A stretch of 64,000 bases of DNA from Simmondsia chinensis (Eukaryota > Streptophyta > Magnoliopsida > Caryophyllales > Simmondsiaceae): the NCBI GenBank assembly GCA_018398585.1, contig JAGTTD010000008.1, positions 11,792,501-11,856,500 of the forward strand, read 5' to 3'. The position numbers and the translations under genes were made by a program. Shown piece after piece: positions 10,501-21,729 of this stretch (positions within the stretch are counted from its first letter, which is position 1; each line of letters opens with the position of its first letter). The notes under the pieces were generated by a model that worked only from the letters and a program-made list of their open reading frames with translations, did no database searches and had not been told where the DNA came from.

Positions 10501-12238
10501 GTAATAACTAAGCCTAACTTTATTTTTCTTGGCAAAGTAATTTGATCCAATGAGTTTATTATGCATTAGTAATCAAGTGAAGTTCACCAGTCGTATCCAT
10601 TTCAAATTATTGTAAATGCAAATATTCAAGTAACAATCTAACAAGAGTCATGTACAATACATTGATATCTATTCTATCAATTTAGCATGCACAATAAGTC
10701 AGATATCCACCAAACTATCATGCATACAATGATGATCCAAATACGCCACTCCTTACTACCCCGCAACGGGGTCGCACGAAGCTAGTTCGGGTGAAATCTA
10801 TTCTCAATTAATATGTTTTCTTGTTACTAAACATGATTAATTCACCACTTTACATTAGTATCTAACATAACACAATAGAGCTCCTTGTGGAGGCTAATGC
10901 ATCATGTTAGTCAAGTGTAAGCCAGTGCCTAAACCTCCATATAAATACATGTAATACTCAACGGCAGCGGGGGTCGCATCACTTCTTTGCACTTTTGTTT
11001 ATCTCAATAGAAGTTGAACCCTGTAATCAACAAACCGACATCCTTCGCAGGGAGATCTATCGATCTATTACACTGCTAAACTAGTAATGGAGACCGTGAG
11101 GTTACAATAATTGAAATCCCGCTCTTGGTTGATTTTTATAGACAAGTGGTTTTTAATAACCTTGCATTTACAACCTGGATTACCTCATAACCCCCTTTAA
11201 AATCACATTCTAAAATTAAAAAAAATTAATTAAATAATTTATTCAAAATATTATCGTTTTACAACATTGATTGTCTCATAATCTTACTTTGTAATCTAAT
11301 TCTAAATTTATTTAATAAAATTAATTAATTAATTTTACTTTTAAAAACAGTACCATATATTATTTCGTAACCTATTCTTTAGAATCCCATTCAAAAAATG
11401 AATAAACTAATATAAATTAATTTAATTTTTTATTTAAAACAATATCAAAATTCAGATTATCTCATAATCTATTTTTTGAATCTAATTTTAAAATTAAATT
11501 AATTAAAAAATAATTTTATTTAAAATTAGTCTAGATTTGGAGCTTAAACTATCTCATAATTTATTTCAAAATCTTATTGTAAAATTAAATTTATTATTAT
11601 AATTAATTTTTTAAATTTTTAAAATAATATTGACTTAGACTATCTCATAGTCTATTTTAGAATCTCAATCTAAAAATAATTTAAATTAACTTTTATTTAA
11701 AGTAACACTGATTCATAACTTAGAATATCTCATAATCTAATTTAAAATTTCATTCTCAAGAAAAATCAATTAATAAAATAATTAATTTAATAATTATATA
11801 AACCAGTGCTAACATCTATAGGTCCCCAAAATTAAAAAATAAATTTTTTTATTAAACCTGATGCGGACGTTAGCCTTTTTTTTTTAAATTGAAATAATTA
11901 ATTTTAAAAATAATTGAATCTGATTCTATTAAATCAATTTTATCCGATTTCACAAATCTTACACAAATATTTATAATCTCATTATATAAATAACATAATC
12001 GATAGTTTATAGATTGGTAGATCTAAATTACAGATTAATTGATCAACAATTTAAACAATTTAAGTTGTTACTTTAAACAACATAGTTGACTATTAACACT
12101 TTTATTGATTTAAACAAATTAAATCACTATTTACGAAAATTCCCTTATTAATAAAATATCTATTTTATTTACTCGCAAATTTATATATTCCGTTCTTATT
12201 AGATCTATTCATGTATACTATGTTTGTAATTAGGGACT
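10501..12238 (-). other. Copia-A leader and gag 5' remains
   Basis: This 1.7 kb stretch lies between LTR-B and the primer binding site. Only a faint gag-like N-K-L-x-G-x-N-Y segment is readable on the minus strand near 10545-10575. The rest (11150-12230) is very AT-rich with no frame of note. It is probably an untranslated leader plus decayed gag. Confidence 0.45.
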
Positions 12239-12251
12239 GGCTCTGACACCA
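12239..12251 (-). other. Primer binding site, initiator-Met tRNA type (Copia-A)
   Basis: Minus-strand TGGTGTCAGAGCC begins two bases inside the LTR-C edge. It differs by one base from TGGTATCAGAGCC, the complement of the plant initiator methionine tRNA 3' end. It proves the minus orientation and marks LTR-C as the 5' LTR. Confidence 0.8.
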
Positions 12252-12253
12252 AT

Positions 12254-13855
12254 TGTTGGAAAAATAACTCTGATGCCGACTGTTGGGCTCCCAGTTCTCA
12301 ACTATAGTTACAACTAAAGGCACCTATTAGAGAACTTATAGTAGGAAACTCTTCTCTCTACCTAAGCCTCGGGTCAGAGAGTCATGCTTCGTGACACCTC
12401 AAGTGCGAGAGCTTTTAGGAATAGGGTTATCTCTATAAATCCCTTTGCTCTAATACTGGTAGTTAGGATTAATTTTAAAAATTCTCCCTAACTTATAATG
12501 TTTACGCAATGGAAGGGGTTTAGAATTCATAATTCTAAACTTATGGTTGATTTAAAATTCCAAATTTTAAATCTATAGAATTAAAATCATAATTTAAATC
12601 CACATGTCTAAATTCTTAATTTAGATATACAGGCCTTTTACTCCAAAGTATTCATAATAATATATAAACTTAAACAGGCATAATAACAAATACTGTAAAT
12701 AAACAGAAAAGCGAAAACAAAAAAAGAAGGAAAGAAAATATACCAGGGTTTGCACCAAATGAAGAAAACCAGAAAATGATAATCTTCAAAATCGAGATCC
12801 CGCGATCTTGTACGAAATGACCTTGAGCTACTCGAAGGGTGGGCTTCAAAAAATATTAAACTAGGAAAGAAAAATTTTGACTAAAATTTTTCTCTCCAAT
12901 TAGATCTCTGAAACAATTCTAGAAATCCAAAATAATTTATTTCAATTCATGCCAAACCTCTAAATAAGGACCCGTATTTATAATATTTTAACGGAGCGAG
13001 AAAACCCTGATTTTTCGATGTGGGATTGCCCAGGTTAAAATGTAATGCATCGTTTCAACCAAAAATTTAGCCAAAATGCAGCGTTTATGAAAAACTAAAA
13101 ATCGCAGCGTATGTTTTAGTTAAGGGTGAAATGTGTCGAGCAGCTATTGGTCCGTGCCCGTGGGCGTGGATTGCCCATTGGGGCTGCCCAGAGCGTGCCA
13201 CGTGTCATGAAAAAAATTCATCTTTCAAATTTTAATTTTTCAAAATTATTTTATTTGTAATTTATAATTTTTATTTATTTCATGAATAATGTTTGGCAAA
13301 ATTAAATTTACTCATCTCGTAAAATTTTTAATATTTTTTCGATGGCAACAAATATAGAGGTTCACGCAGGGACCTCATGGACAATTTAAATCTAGCTACA
13401 AATGGGTTAAATTAATCATCTCATTAAATAACTTAGTTACCATTTAATGAGTCTTAATTTGACGAAATAAATCTCACTGCACTCGAGACTTAAACCGCTT
13501 GCTCGAAATTTCCCTAATAGATTGCATTCATAACAAAAACCCCACCATAAGATGTCCATGACAAATGATAGATATAACTACTGCAATTATCCTTCTTACT
13601 GCTTCTCCATTAGTTACCGACTCGCTCTTCACTGAATAATTCATTTATTCTCGAACATACTTACAGTATAAATTCCAAATATCAAACAATTGGAATACTT
13701 TGGCCAAAGATTCCTAACTATTCAAATATTTGCGAATCAACTAAGGCCACGTCTATATCTCATAAGAGATTGTAGATTCCGTATTAAATACCTGATGCTT
13801 GTCCTACTTCTTGTCGCTACCCAGTGTATGCGGGAATTCAGCCTTGCGTTTAGAC
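12254..13855 (-). mobile_element. LTR-C: truncated 5' LTR of Copia-A
   Basis: It starts TGTTGGAAAAATAACTC and follows LTR-B closely (shared cttcgtgacacctcaagtg and tctctacctaagcc). It stops after gcgtttagac at 13855, where a T-run and LINE sequence begin. The remaining roughly 500 bases of the LTR are not found to the right. Confidence 0.75.
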
Positions 13856-14640
13856 TTTTTTTTGGTAAGTCAGTGATATTTACCATATATGTAAAAAAAT
13901 GTATATACAAATCTATAAGGAGCATACCCTAAGTCAAGACCAAAAAGGCCTGCATTAATGAATCAAATGAATGAAACAAACAAAGCAAGGAATCAAAGGT
14001 CAACATCACCAAAAAAAAGAAAACAAAGAGAAAAGCCAAAACAAAGAGCTAGTGCTTAACCCCCCACTCTTGCAGAAGCTGAGTATGACGGTGAGCACCA
14101 CAGAGCATACGAGCAGTAATAAGACAGCTGCGAACCAATCCTGTGATCTCCTTGATGACAGCAGTAGAATGTCGGGACTATAAACGCTGAATCCTCAGGT
14201 TACGCTCATACCAAAGGATGCATACCGTCGCAGAGAAGCAAAGGCGGGCAAGGATGCGATCCACCCCTCAGCTACGGAGCTAGGTCGAAGCCCACTAAAG
14301 AAGCTCATGCTAAGGAAGCGCAAGCCAGGAAATAGAGGTGCGCGATGACACCTGGGACCAAACAGAAGTAGAGAAGCTACAAGCGAAAAAGAGATGGCCA
14401 TGTGACCCATAATCTGAACCCCATAGCATGCATGTAGACTGGATGCCTGGAGCCTGATGTGTCAGTAGTCTGTCATGAGCATAGAGCCGCTCACAAGAGG
14501 CAAGCCAGGGAATGAAAGAATGCCTCAGAATGTGCAACCCGAACCAGAGGAGATGATGGATGGAGTCCTCCTCCCTTCTGCTACGAATCATCACCCATGT
14601 CGATCTGTTGGTAAAGATTCCTGAGCGGTCACCCATCTCA
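13856..14640 (-). mobile_element. 5'-truncated L1-type LINE (3' end of RT ORF plus tail)
   Basis: The minus-strand frame from 14636 reads LHILRHSFIPWLASCERLY, TCMLWGSDYGSHGHLFFACSF and VW. This is the zinc-binding reverse-transcriptase C-terminal domain (zf-RVT type) of plant LINEs, W-L-A-x-x-x-R-L ... C-x2-C ... H-L-F-x-x-C. A frameshift near 14330-14400 moves the ending to a second frame. About 330 bases of 3' tail follow, ending in a poly-A run seen on the plus strand as T8 at 13856-13863. It abuts LTR-C directly. Endonuclease and RT core are absent, as is usual for LINE truncation. Confidence 0.75.
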
Positions 14641-14751
14641 TTATTTTTATCTTTCTTCTAACTTTTAAGTTTATTTTTCATAGATTGCATAGATTGCAAT
14701 AAAAATATATTACTCAGACTCTGAGTTTAACAAAGAATTTTGCAAAAAGTG

Positions 14752-15368
14752 ATGGCCTTCAACAAATGTATGAGACCTCAATACCAAATTGTACCACGAA
14801 GACCACTGGAAATTCATGAAATTAATATATTATCTGCTCAACTCTTACAAATTCAAAAATAACTAGATAACATAAAATTTGTTTGTACTCCTAGATTTGA
14901 ATTTTGTACAGGTAACCATGTTAATATCGAATACCAAGTGAGGAATAATTTTTACTCATTGGGTTTTGAACAAGAAAACTACATGTCAAATTATCAACAG
15001 GCCCAATACAACCCTTACTCTAGCACCTACAGTCCATGATGGATGAACCCCTCTAACTTTTCTTGGAACCATCACAAAGCACCTTTGTCATCCACTTATC
15101 CATCTCAACAGAAGAAATATGACTTAGAAGAAACATTTGGGAGTTGATGCAGGCAATTCTAGAAACCAAGGCTAACTTTAGAAACCAAGAAGCCTCCATC
15201 CAAAATTTAGAAACTCAAGTAGGGACTACATTAGAGGAGCTTTCTAGGAGGTCTAAAGATTCCCTGCCTAGCAATACCATCACCGACCTAGGGGAACAAA
15301 CTAATGCCATATCATTGAGGGATGAGGACACATTAGAAGAACCACCTCAATGTGACCCCTTTGATTGA
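14752..15368 (+). pseudogene. Athila-1 gag C-terminal region
   Basis: The frame shows MRPQYQ, then FEFCTGNHVNIEYQ (about 14900-14940). This is the C-x2-C-x3-H-x4-C knuckle of Athila-type gag with the last Cys changed to Tyr. A Tyr/Gln/Pro-rich stretch (YQQAQYNPYSSTYSP) and a stop at about 15038 follow. The last part (15144-15368) reads NLETQVGTTLEELSRR and SLPSNTITDLGEQ, the coiled gag tail seen in Athila elements as E-x-Q-V-G-x-x-A-x-x-L. The N-terminal gag domain is missing. Confidence 0.75.
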
Positions 15369-17237
15369 CCCATCGCCACCAATGACCAAACCTATCTTGA
15401 CCAACCCACCATCACCAATGATTGAAATAGAGTGCCAAGCTTGTCTAACGAAGTCAGAGGCTTTCAGAGCCAAGCATGGCTCAGTGAAAAAATGCAGAAA
15501 ATATCGAAATCGGAAATTCAAGTTGTGGCACATCAGGCTCAAGGATCCCATCGTTAGAGAAGGTGGAGGTGGACATGTAAAGAAGGGTACAATGAAGATC
15601 CATGGAAGAAAATGGTCATTGAGGGTAGATGGAGGAAATTCCTTTCGCCTTCAAGACACGAGATAGATCATCATCAAAAAGTCAAGCTAATGACTATAAC
15701 TTAAGTTCTTTTTTGGAGGAAACACAAGTGCTTCTTTCTTTAATCCTTTTGTATTATTTTCCTTTCATTTTTACAATTCTCTCATTGTTTTCTTCTGTTT
15801 TTTGTACATTTTGTTCAATAGGTTTTTTGAGCAAGTTTGGGGGTAACTTGATAACATTTACCATCAAGGAATCCCTAAACCTGGGAAGTATCTCTCACCT
15901 ACTACGTCGTTCCTTATTTTTATTTTACAATTGAGGACAATGTTAACGTTAAATTTAGGGGTGGGAGAGACATTTTGCCACATTTTTTTCCCAAAAACAT
16001 TTTCCGGTCAAGTCTTACTTTATCTTTAAAATTCGGCTATGCCTCCAAGAGTTAAAAGACTTTGCATGGGGATGTAGATACTGCCGACCAACAAAAAGAT
16101 TTTCTATTTTTTATAGTTTAAATCAATAGTCGTTTAACTTTTCTTACATATTTCGAACCAATTTAAAACCACGCCCAAAAAACAAAAAAATTGGAGATCT
16201 TATCATCATTCTTTTTAGGAAATTTTTCTACACTTTTTAGCTTGTTTACTTTAATTAGATTTGAATAACCTGAGAATAAATTGTTTTTATGTTCTAATTC
16301 AAAACATGATCTATTCTAAGGCACTATCTTGATAAAATCATAGTATTTGAGTTCACAAGATAGCATGGCTGTTTTACCTTTCGTTTTGATTTAAAGATGC
16401 TCAAATGTGAATGGATTGCATCAAGATTATCATTTTCATGATAGAATTTGAAGAGTTATGCCTAAGTCTAAAGAAAAATTTGAAAAAAAAAATTGAGGGA
16501 AGTATCTCTAAGCACCGCTATCCCAAGTAAACATTCTAAGATATATTATGCCTATCATGAGGGCGTTTCAGTGGTGGCTTCTCTTACCCATGCGGTCATC
16601 GCCCAGTGGTCAAGAGTTTGATTCTTGCTAAAGATATACTCGTGAAGTCATAAAGACGGAATCTCAGTGGCGGCTTCTCTTACCCATGCGGTCATCGCCA
16701 AGGGGTAGGAGTTTGATTCTTTCTGAAGATATACTTACGCAGTCATCATGAGGGTGTCCCAATGGTGGCTTCTCTTACCCATGCGGTCATCACCAAGGGG
16801 TCAGGAGTTTGATTCTCGCTGGAGATATACTTATAGGCTAGGTTGACTGGGGCAGATCAGTCCCTCATAAATAAATAAAAGAAGAAAAAAAGAAAAAAAT
16901 TTGTGAACAACTTTTAGTCTTGGGCATACCTAAGAAGTGTTGTTATGAATGGCATGATTTTTGTCATCTATTCGGGTTGAATGTCTTGAGATTAAAAAGA
17001 ACGGATAAACTTAATTTGCTTAGCGACTTTTAAATTCGGCTACCAAGGTGATTGATGGGTTTTTGCTTCGAAAGATTGTTTTTCCTTTTGAACCATAAAA
17101 CTTTGAGTCTTAGTCATTCTATTCTAATAAAAGTAGTCTTGTTTTGAATTGTGATAAATTCTTAAAAAGCATAACATCCAGTGCTTTAATGTTTATCCTT
17201 ACTCGAGGATGCGTAAGATCTAAGTTTGGGGGTATTT
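15369..17237 (+). other. Athila-1 post-pol region
   Basis: The first 300 bases keep a decayed frame (MKIHGRKWSL and VDGGNSF at 15590-15640) with a counterpart in Athila-2 (KIHGKKWSLWVDGGN). At 15690-15730 comes aatgactataacttaag...ttggaggaaaca, the TTGGGAGGCAACCC-type block that follows pol in Athila and Tat elements. After that the region is non-coding, with tandem repeats at 16555-16850 and the polypurine tract at its end. Confidence 0.6.
16555..16850 (+). repeat. Tandem repeat, three units of about 100 bp
   Basis: Three copies of a unit containing gtggcttctcttacccatg, cggtcatcgcc, ggtcaggagtttgattct and agatatact. The units begin near 16566, 16664 and 16763. The same unit occurs twice in Athila-2 at 36010-36190. 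Within the unit, tcgcccagtggt resembles a pol III A box and agtttgattct a weak B box, but they are only a few bases apart, unlike a tRNA. Confidence 0.8.
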
Positions 17238-18972
17238 TGACAAGTCCAATTTACATTATAGTTATTCATATCATTTTGATTCTTTTCAAACCATTTTACA
17301 TCAAACTTTTATAGCTATTGCTCGCTTTTGCTCTTTTTCCGTCCAATTGCTATTTTCTTGCAAAAACACTCATTTTGTGCTAAATATTGCCAGGTTTTAT
17401 CATCAATGTTAACAAGCCAATGCAAGATACATCAAACAAAGGAAAAAAGTTGGGTAAAATACGTCAAAACACATGGCTTCCACATGAACAACAAGAACAT
17501 GCACAATTCACATCCAATTGCAAAAAGGGGTGGCAAAATGCATAAATCAAGAGAATGATGGATTGAACGATAAATTTACATGTTCAAGTTGATGTAAACT
17601 CTGAATTTCAGTGGTGCAAAGCCGAAAAAACTGAAAAAAAACTGCAAGAACAGCAAGTTGAAGAGGATGAACAAAAAGCTTGAACAATTCACTTCAACTT
17701 GCAAAAATGGGTGGCAAAACGAACAAATGAAGTGCAAGGATACCTTTTACACTTCAATAACATGTTCATAATGATGTCAAGACTGATTTCAGGTGGTGCA
17801 AAGTAGGAAAAATATGAAAAACAATAAGCAAGAACTGTGAAATGCAAAGAATGAACAACAAGCTTGCACAATTCACTTCAACTTGCAAATTTGGGAGGAA
17901 AAATAGACAAATCAAGTGAAAGAACTTCTTCTATACTTCAAGAGCATGTTCAAATTTATGTAAATGCTGATTTTGGACCGCCAAAGCTGAAGAAAATTAA
18001 ATAAATCAGTAGCAACTTAGCAACTTGCAGAAACTGGGCGACAATGGCAGTGTGTTGGTGCAATGAGCTTTAAGCTTGCTATATTTTTTATTTTAAGTAA
18101 TCCCAACCTTATGTACTATAAATAGAGAGTTTTGGGAAGTGTTTTGCACAATCTATCCAAAAAAAAAAAAAAACTAATAAAAAGTAGAGAATTAGGTAGA
18201 AATTCGTAGGGAAGAAGGAGGAGAAACGAAGAAGTTTTGTTTGTGATTTCTTATTTTCTTGTTCTTTTCTATCATTTTCTTCTTTAATTTTATGGATTTT
18301 TGTCTTAATTTTGTATTATATAATATATTTACCATGAACTAATTTTGCTTTTCCCAGGCTACGATGTAACCTAAGTTGTAAATTACGCTCTTTTCTAATT
18401 CGACGTATTCAATGTTTTGTTTAATGCGTTGTTGAAGTTTTTATCATTGTTCTGCATGATTTTGAATTCTTGATCACCATTCAAAGGCTATAGTAATTCA
18501 TAATGAGTCCAAGAGGAGATTTATGACGAATGTTAAAGTGATAATCACCACAAATTGAGCGAATGTTAGAGATAGATTAACACAATTTGGGTGGTCATAA
18601 GTGAAAACCATGGATCTTCAAAACCTTTTTCTTATTTAAATTCATACAAGAGATTGATGTGTTAATATTGGAGAGAATATTTAGTAAATTAGGATTTTCG
18701 ACCATGAACATGTAATAACAACTTCAATACCGAGAATAGAAAGGGGTATTAATACAACTAGGTAAAACTGGATGCCTTAGACCTAATTAAATCAGAAAAC
18801 CTTAAAAAAAGTAGTAACTTCTTTAGTTCTTTTCTTTTGTTTATTACATAGAAAAAAATTACAAATTTCGATACTCATTCAATAACTATCCTCATGGGAA
18901 TGATACTCTACTCACTCTATATTACTAAATACAATTTACTGCACTTGCTAAGCAAACACCAATTAGGCATCA
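17238..18972 (+). mobile_element. Athila-1 3' LTR
   Basis: It starts TGACAAGTCCAATTTA after the polypurine tract and ends gcatca, matching the ends of Athila-2 and Athila-3 LTRs. It contains ~183 bp internal tandem repeats (17490-18040). A TATA-like ctataaatagag lies at 18116-18127, followed by an A-rich run (18160-18175), a plausible promoter and start region. Its second half (18300-18960) is closely shared with the other two elements. Confidence 0.75.
17490..18040 (+). repeat. LTR-internal tandem repeats of about 183 bp
   Basis: The phrase cacaattcacttcaacttgc with a following gggtggcaaaa recurs at about 17502, 17683 and 17868 (spacings 181 and 185), with a fragmentary fourth at about 18025. 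Athila-2 LTRs have the same repeats; the Athila-3 LTR has about one unit. Confidence 0.75.
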
Positions 18973-19334
18973 CACATCGAGCCAGTACGTGTCAAGTGTT
19001 GGGGCGCCTTGATTGGCACGATGCGAACCATGTCACCTTGTAACGTCGCAGCCCTAGAGATTTTTTTATGCGCCCCTTTTTTTTATTATGGATAAATATC
19101 TTGGTATTTGGACTTATCAGGAAGTTTATTTTTATTTAAAAATTGAAAATTAGTGTTTATGCCTTATATATAAATTGAGATTGATTTTAGGATTTGGTAT
19201 GTATTCATACTTTTGATGTACTCCTTCGATTAGAGAATTGAAAAGGCAAAAGTGTTACCTTGTTTTTGGCTTTAAAAATAGCTTTTAGGGCCCTTGTTGG
19301 GGCAAATTTCAAAAAATTTTATTAATCTGACAAA
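18973..19334. other. Unannotated spacer
   Basis: No recognisable element or frame. It lies between the Athila-1 LTR and a SINE-like block, with a T-run near 19077 and otherwise ordinary AT-rich sequence. Confidence 0.4.
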
Positions 19335-19495
19335 GTTAACACAACAACAATAACAACAACAATCCTAGTGCCTCGCGACTCCCCCTAAAGCACGGTCTGG
19401 GAGGGGTATATTTATGCAGCCATACCCCTTCCGAGTGAAAAGGAGACTGTTTCCGAGGACCCCCATCCTGAAGTACCGGAGCGCCTGCAAATAAA
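19335..19495 (-). mobile_element. Candidate tRNA-derived SINE fragment (Au-like)
   Basis: A run of acaacaacaataacaacaac is followed by cggtctgggaggggtata, tatgcagccatacccc and ggagactgtttccgagg. This resembles the widespread plant SINE sequence with a gggtctggggagggt...gcagccttacccc...gaggctgtttcc core. No clear B box is left, so it is old or partial. It ends where LTR-D begins. Assigned from memory of the consensus. Confidence 0.4.
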
Positions 19496-19501
19496 ACCAT
19501 C

Positions 19502-21516
19502 AATTTATCGCAATGGAAGGATTTAAAATTCTTAATTTTAAAACTAAGGTTGATTTAAAATTCCTAATTTTTGATCTATAGTTTTAAAATCATATTTTAA
19601 ATCTGTAGGCCTCTACTTTTATACATTCGTAATAATTACATGAACTTATACTAGCATAATAAGAAAACTATAAATAAAGAGAAAAGCAAATACTTAAAAG
19701 AGAAATGAAGAATACTTGGAATTGCCCTAATAATAAAGAATACTAAAATGATAAAACTCCTAGAAACCCAAAAAAATCGAGACCCAGCTATCTTTTATGA
19801 AGTGACCTCAAATGGCCCGGCGAGTTAGCTTCGAAAAATTTTAAACTGCAGAAAGAAAATTTTCAATGGAAAATTTTCTCATCATTTAGGTCCTTGAAAG
19901 TCAACACTTTCTAAAACCCTAAATTTTTTATTGTGTTCAATACCAAACTATGAAATTGTTAATTCTATTTATAGTAGTATACTAGAGCGAAGAAATCTTG
20001 AAATTTTGATGTGGGATGCGCAAATTTAAAACAAAATGCAGCATTGCAATATAAAATAAGACCAAATGACGCATTTCATTACTGGGGAAAAATAGCCTTC
20101 TATTTAAATTCTACCGCGTGACATGTGTTAAGGCCAGATTGGCCAGCATCCGAAAGCGAGGATCGAGATCTAGCAGCCCTGCGCGTGACACATGCATCAT
20201 GCGGATTGGCCCAAATGCTTATACATCAATGCCATTTTTCCATTTTTGTTTATTTTGCGTTGCTTTTCACAAGTAAAAATTCATTTTATAAATGTTAATT
20301 TCCAAAAAATTAGTTTATTTTATAATTTTTAATTTTTATTCATCTCATGAATAATGTTTGGCAAATTTAAAGTTACTCATCCCAGGAATAAATAATTTAT
20401 CTTATGAATTGTTTAATATTTTTCCGATGGAAGTAAACACAGGGACTTGCGCAAGGACATCAGGGACAATTTCAATCTAGCTCGAAATAGTTTAAATTAA
20501 TTACCACCCCATGATAAAATTTAATCACCATTTAGTGGGTTAAATCAGTTGCCATCTCATAATAAAATTTAATTACCATTTAATAGGACTTAGTTTCACT
20601 AAATAAATCCCACTGCACTCTAGACTTAAGCCATACATTCAACAATTCGTAAATATACTGTATTGATGAGAATAACCACTCCCCTAGATGTCCATGACAA
20701 AGAATAAATATAAATACTATCATTATCCTTTTTATAGCTTCTCCATTAGTTACCGATTTCACTAAATAATTTATTTATACTTGAGCATATTCATAGTATA
20801 AATTCCAAATGTCAAACACTTGGAATACTTTGGCCAAAGATTTTGAACTATTCAAATACTGGTGAATCAACTAAGGGGATATCTGTACCTCTTAAGAGAT
20901 TGTAGATTCCGTATTGAATACTTGATCCTTATCATACTTCACGCCGCTACCCAGTATACGTGGGAATTTAGTCCTTTGTTTATATCTTACTTATAGTACA
21001 CCAAAGGAAACTAGCGCTCTATGCACAAGTGCAAAACACTCTCAGGATGGAGAGTCATCGTTTAAATAGTACAACGAATAAGTCATCTCTGATAGTGATC
21101 TAGAAACAAGTAATCCATATGGTCCAGCTTAGCGTGTCAATCTTATTAAACACACCACCATAGCACTTTTAGATCACCATTCATATGACCAAGACAAGTC
21201 ACCTTAAGTGTCATGTTATAATAATAGCATACAAGCCGTCCAAACTTGACTTTCGCTATGAGTTTTTCAAACAACAATTCATACCATTTCTTCCAAGTTT
21301 ATATGTGGGTTAATCTCAGAAACCCCTTAGAACAAACATATAAATTGCAGTTTGAGGACTATAGCCATCTCATGGATGTGAAAAAAAGGAAATCACATGT
21401 AATACATATGCTCGCTTAGACAAATTTAACTTAGAAACGACTGGGACTTCAATTTTATTCTTTAATAAATTAACAGTTACGGGATAAATTTGGATTTAAG
21501 GACACTAATCCTAACA
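19502..21516 (-). mobile_element. LTR-D: fourth copy of the Copia-A LTR family
   Basis: It matches LTR-B from about its base 270 to its end (cgcaatggaaggatttaaaa near the start, CTAACA at 21511-21516). A local duplication at about 20498-20585 repeats a segment with taaaatttaa(t/c)accatttag. No internal region is attached on either side, so it is a 5'-shortened solo LTR or relic. Confidence 0.7.
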
Positions 21517-21729
21517 AGTCTATATTAAGGTATGCAAATTTTAGATTCATTCTTTTGAGTTTGTATTTAAATTTTTTTTTTTTTCATTTTATGTCTATAC
21601 ATGCTATGCATTGTCATGTATAATTGGAGTAGAGACCTTAAGTTGTTAAAATTTTAGAATTTTAAATCGTGATTCCGGGACACCTGATCTAATACTTTTA
21701 GGAAATTTTAATTTATGAAATTAATATTC

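Larger units (their letters stand above)
4495..13855 (-). mobile_element. Ty1/copia element (Copia-A), degenerate, with nested solo LTR
   Basis: Read on the minus strand the order is: 5' LTR (12254-13855, truncated), primer binding site, leader and gag remains, zinc knuckle, protease, integrase, RT, RNase H, polypurine tract, 3' LTR (4495-5822, truncated). Integrase before RT identifies Ty1/copia. A solo LTR of the same family sits in the gag region (8306-10500). Both outer LTRs are cut: the 3' LTR by the chromovirus junction and the 5' LTR by a LINE. Confidence 0.75.
14641..18972 (+). mobile_element. Athila-1: pol-less Athila-like Ty3/gypsy element, 5'-truncated
   Basis: A gag C-terminal piece, a post-pol tail with a minisatellite, a polypurine tract (AAGTTTGGGGGTATTT, 17222-17237) and one LTR, all on the plus strand. 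No protease, RT, RNase H or integrase lies between gag and tail. The 5' LTR and primer site are absent, and the left edge abuts the LINE. The internal plan is the same as in Athila-2 (33845-40608). Confidence 0.7.

Noticed and set aside
11150..12230. Very AT-rich block as an organelle insert or matrix-attachment region
   Set aside because: No organelle gene or rRNA word seen; position between gag remains and the primer site is explained as element leader.
13971..14183. 70-codon plus-strand frame
   Set aside because: Antisense to the LINE 3' tail; the minus strand explains the sequence.
16555..16850. tRNA genes in the 100 bp tandem repeat
   Set aside because: A- and B-box-like words are only a few bases apart and no cloverleaf can form; not tRNA genes.
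16555..16850. CRISPR-like regularly spaced repeats (also 36010-36190)
   Set aside because: Units are fully tandem with no unique spacers, inside plant retroelements.
18990..19020. ttggggcgccttgattgg, resembling the tRNA-Asp primer site after the Athila-1 LTR
   Set aside because: If real it would make 17238-18972 a 5' LTR, but the polypurine tract and post-pol tail precede this LTR and no internal region follows. The match is poor and about 30 bases from the LTR edge.
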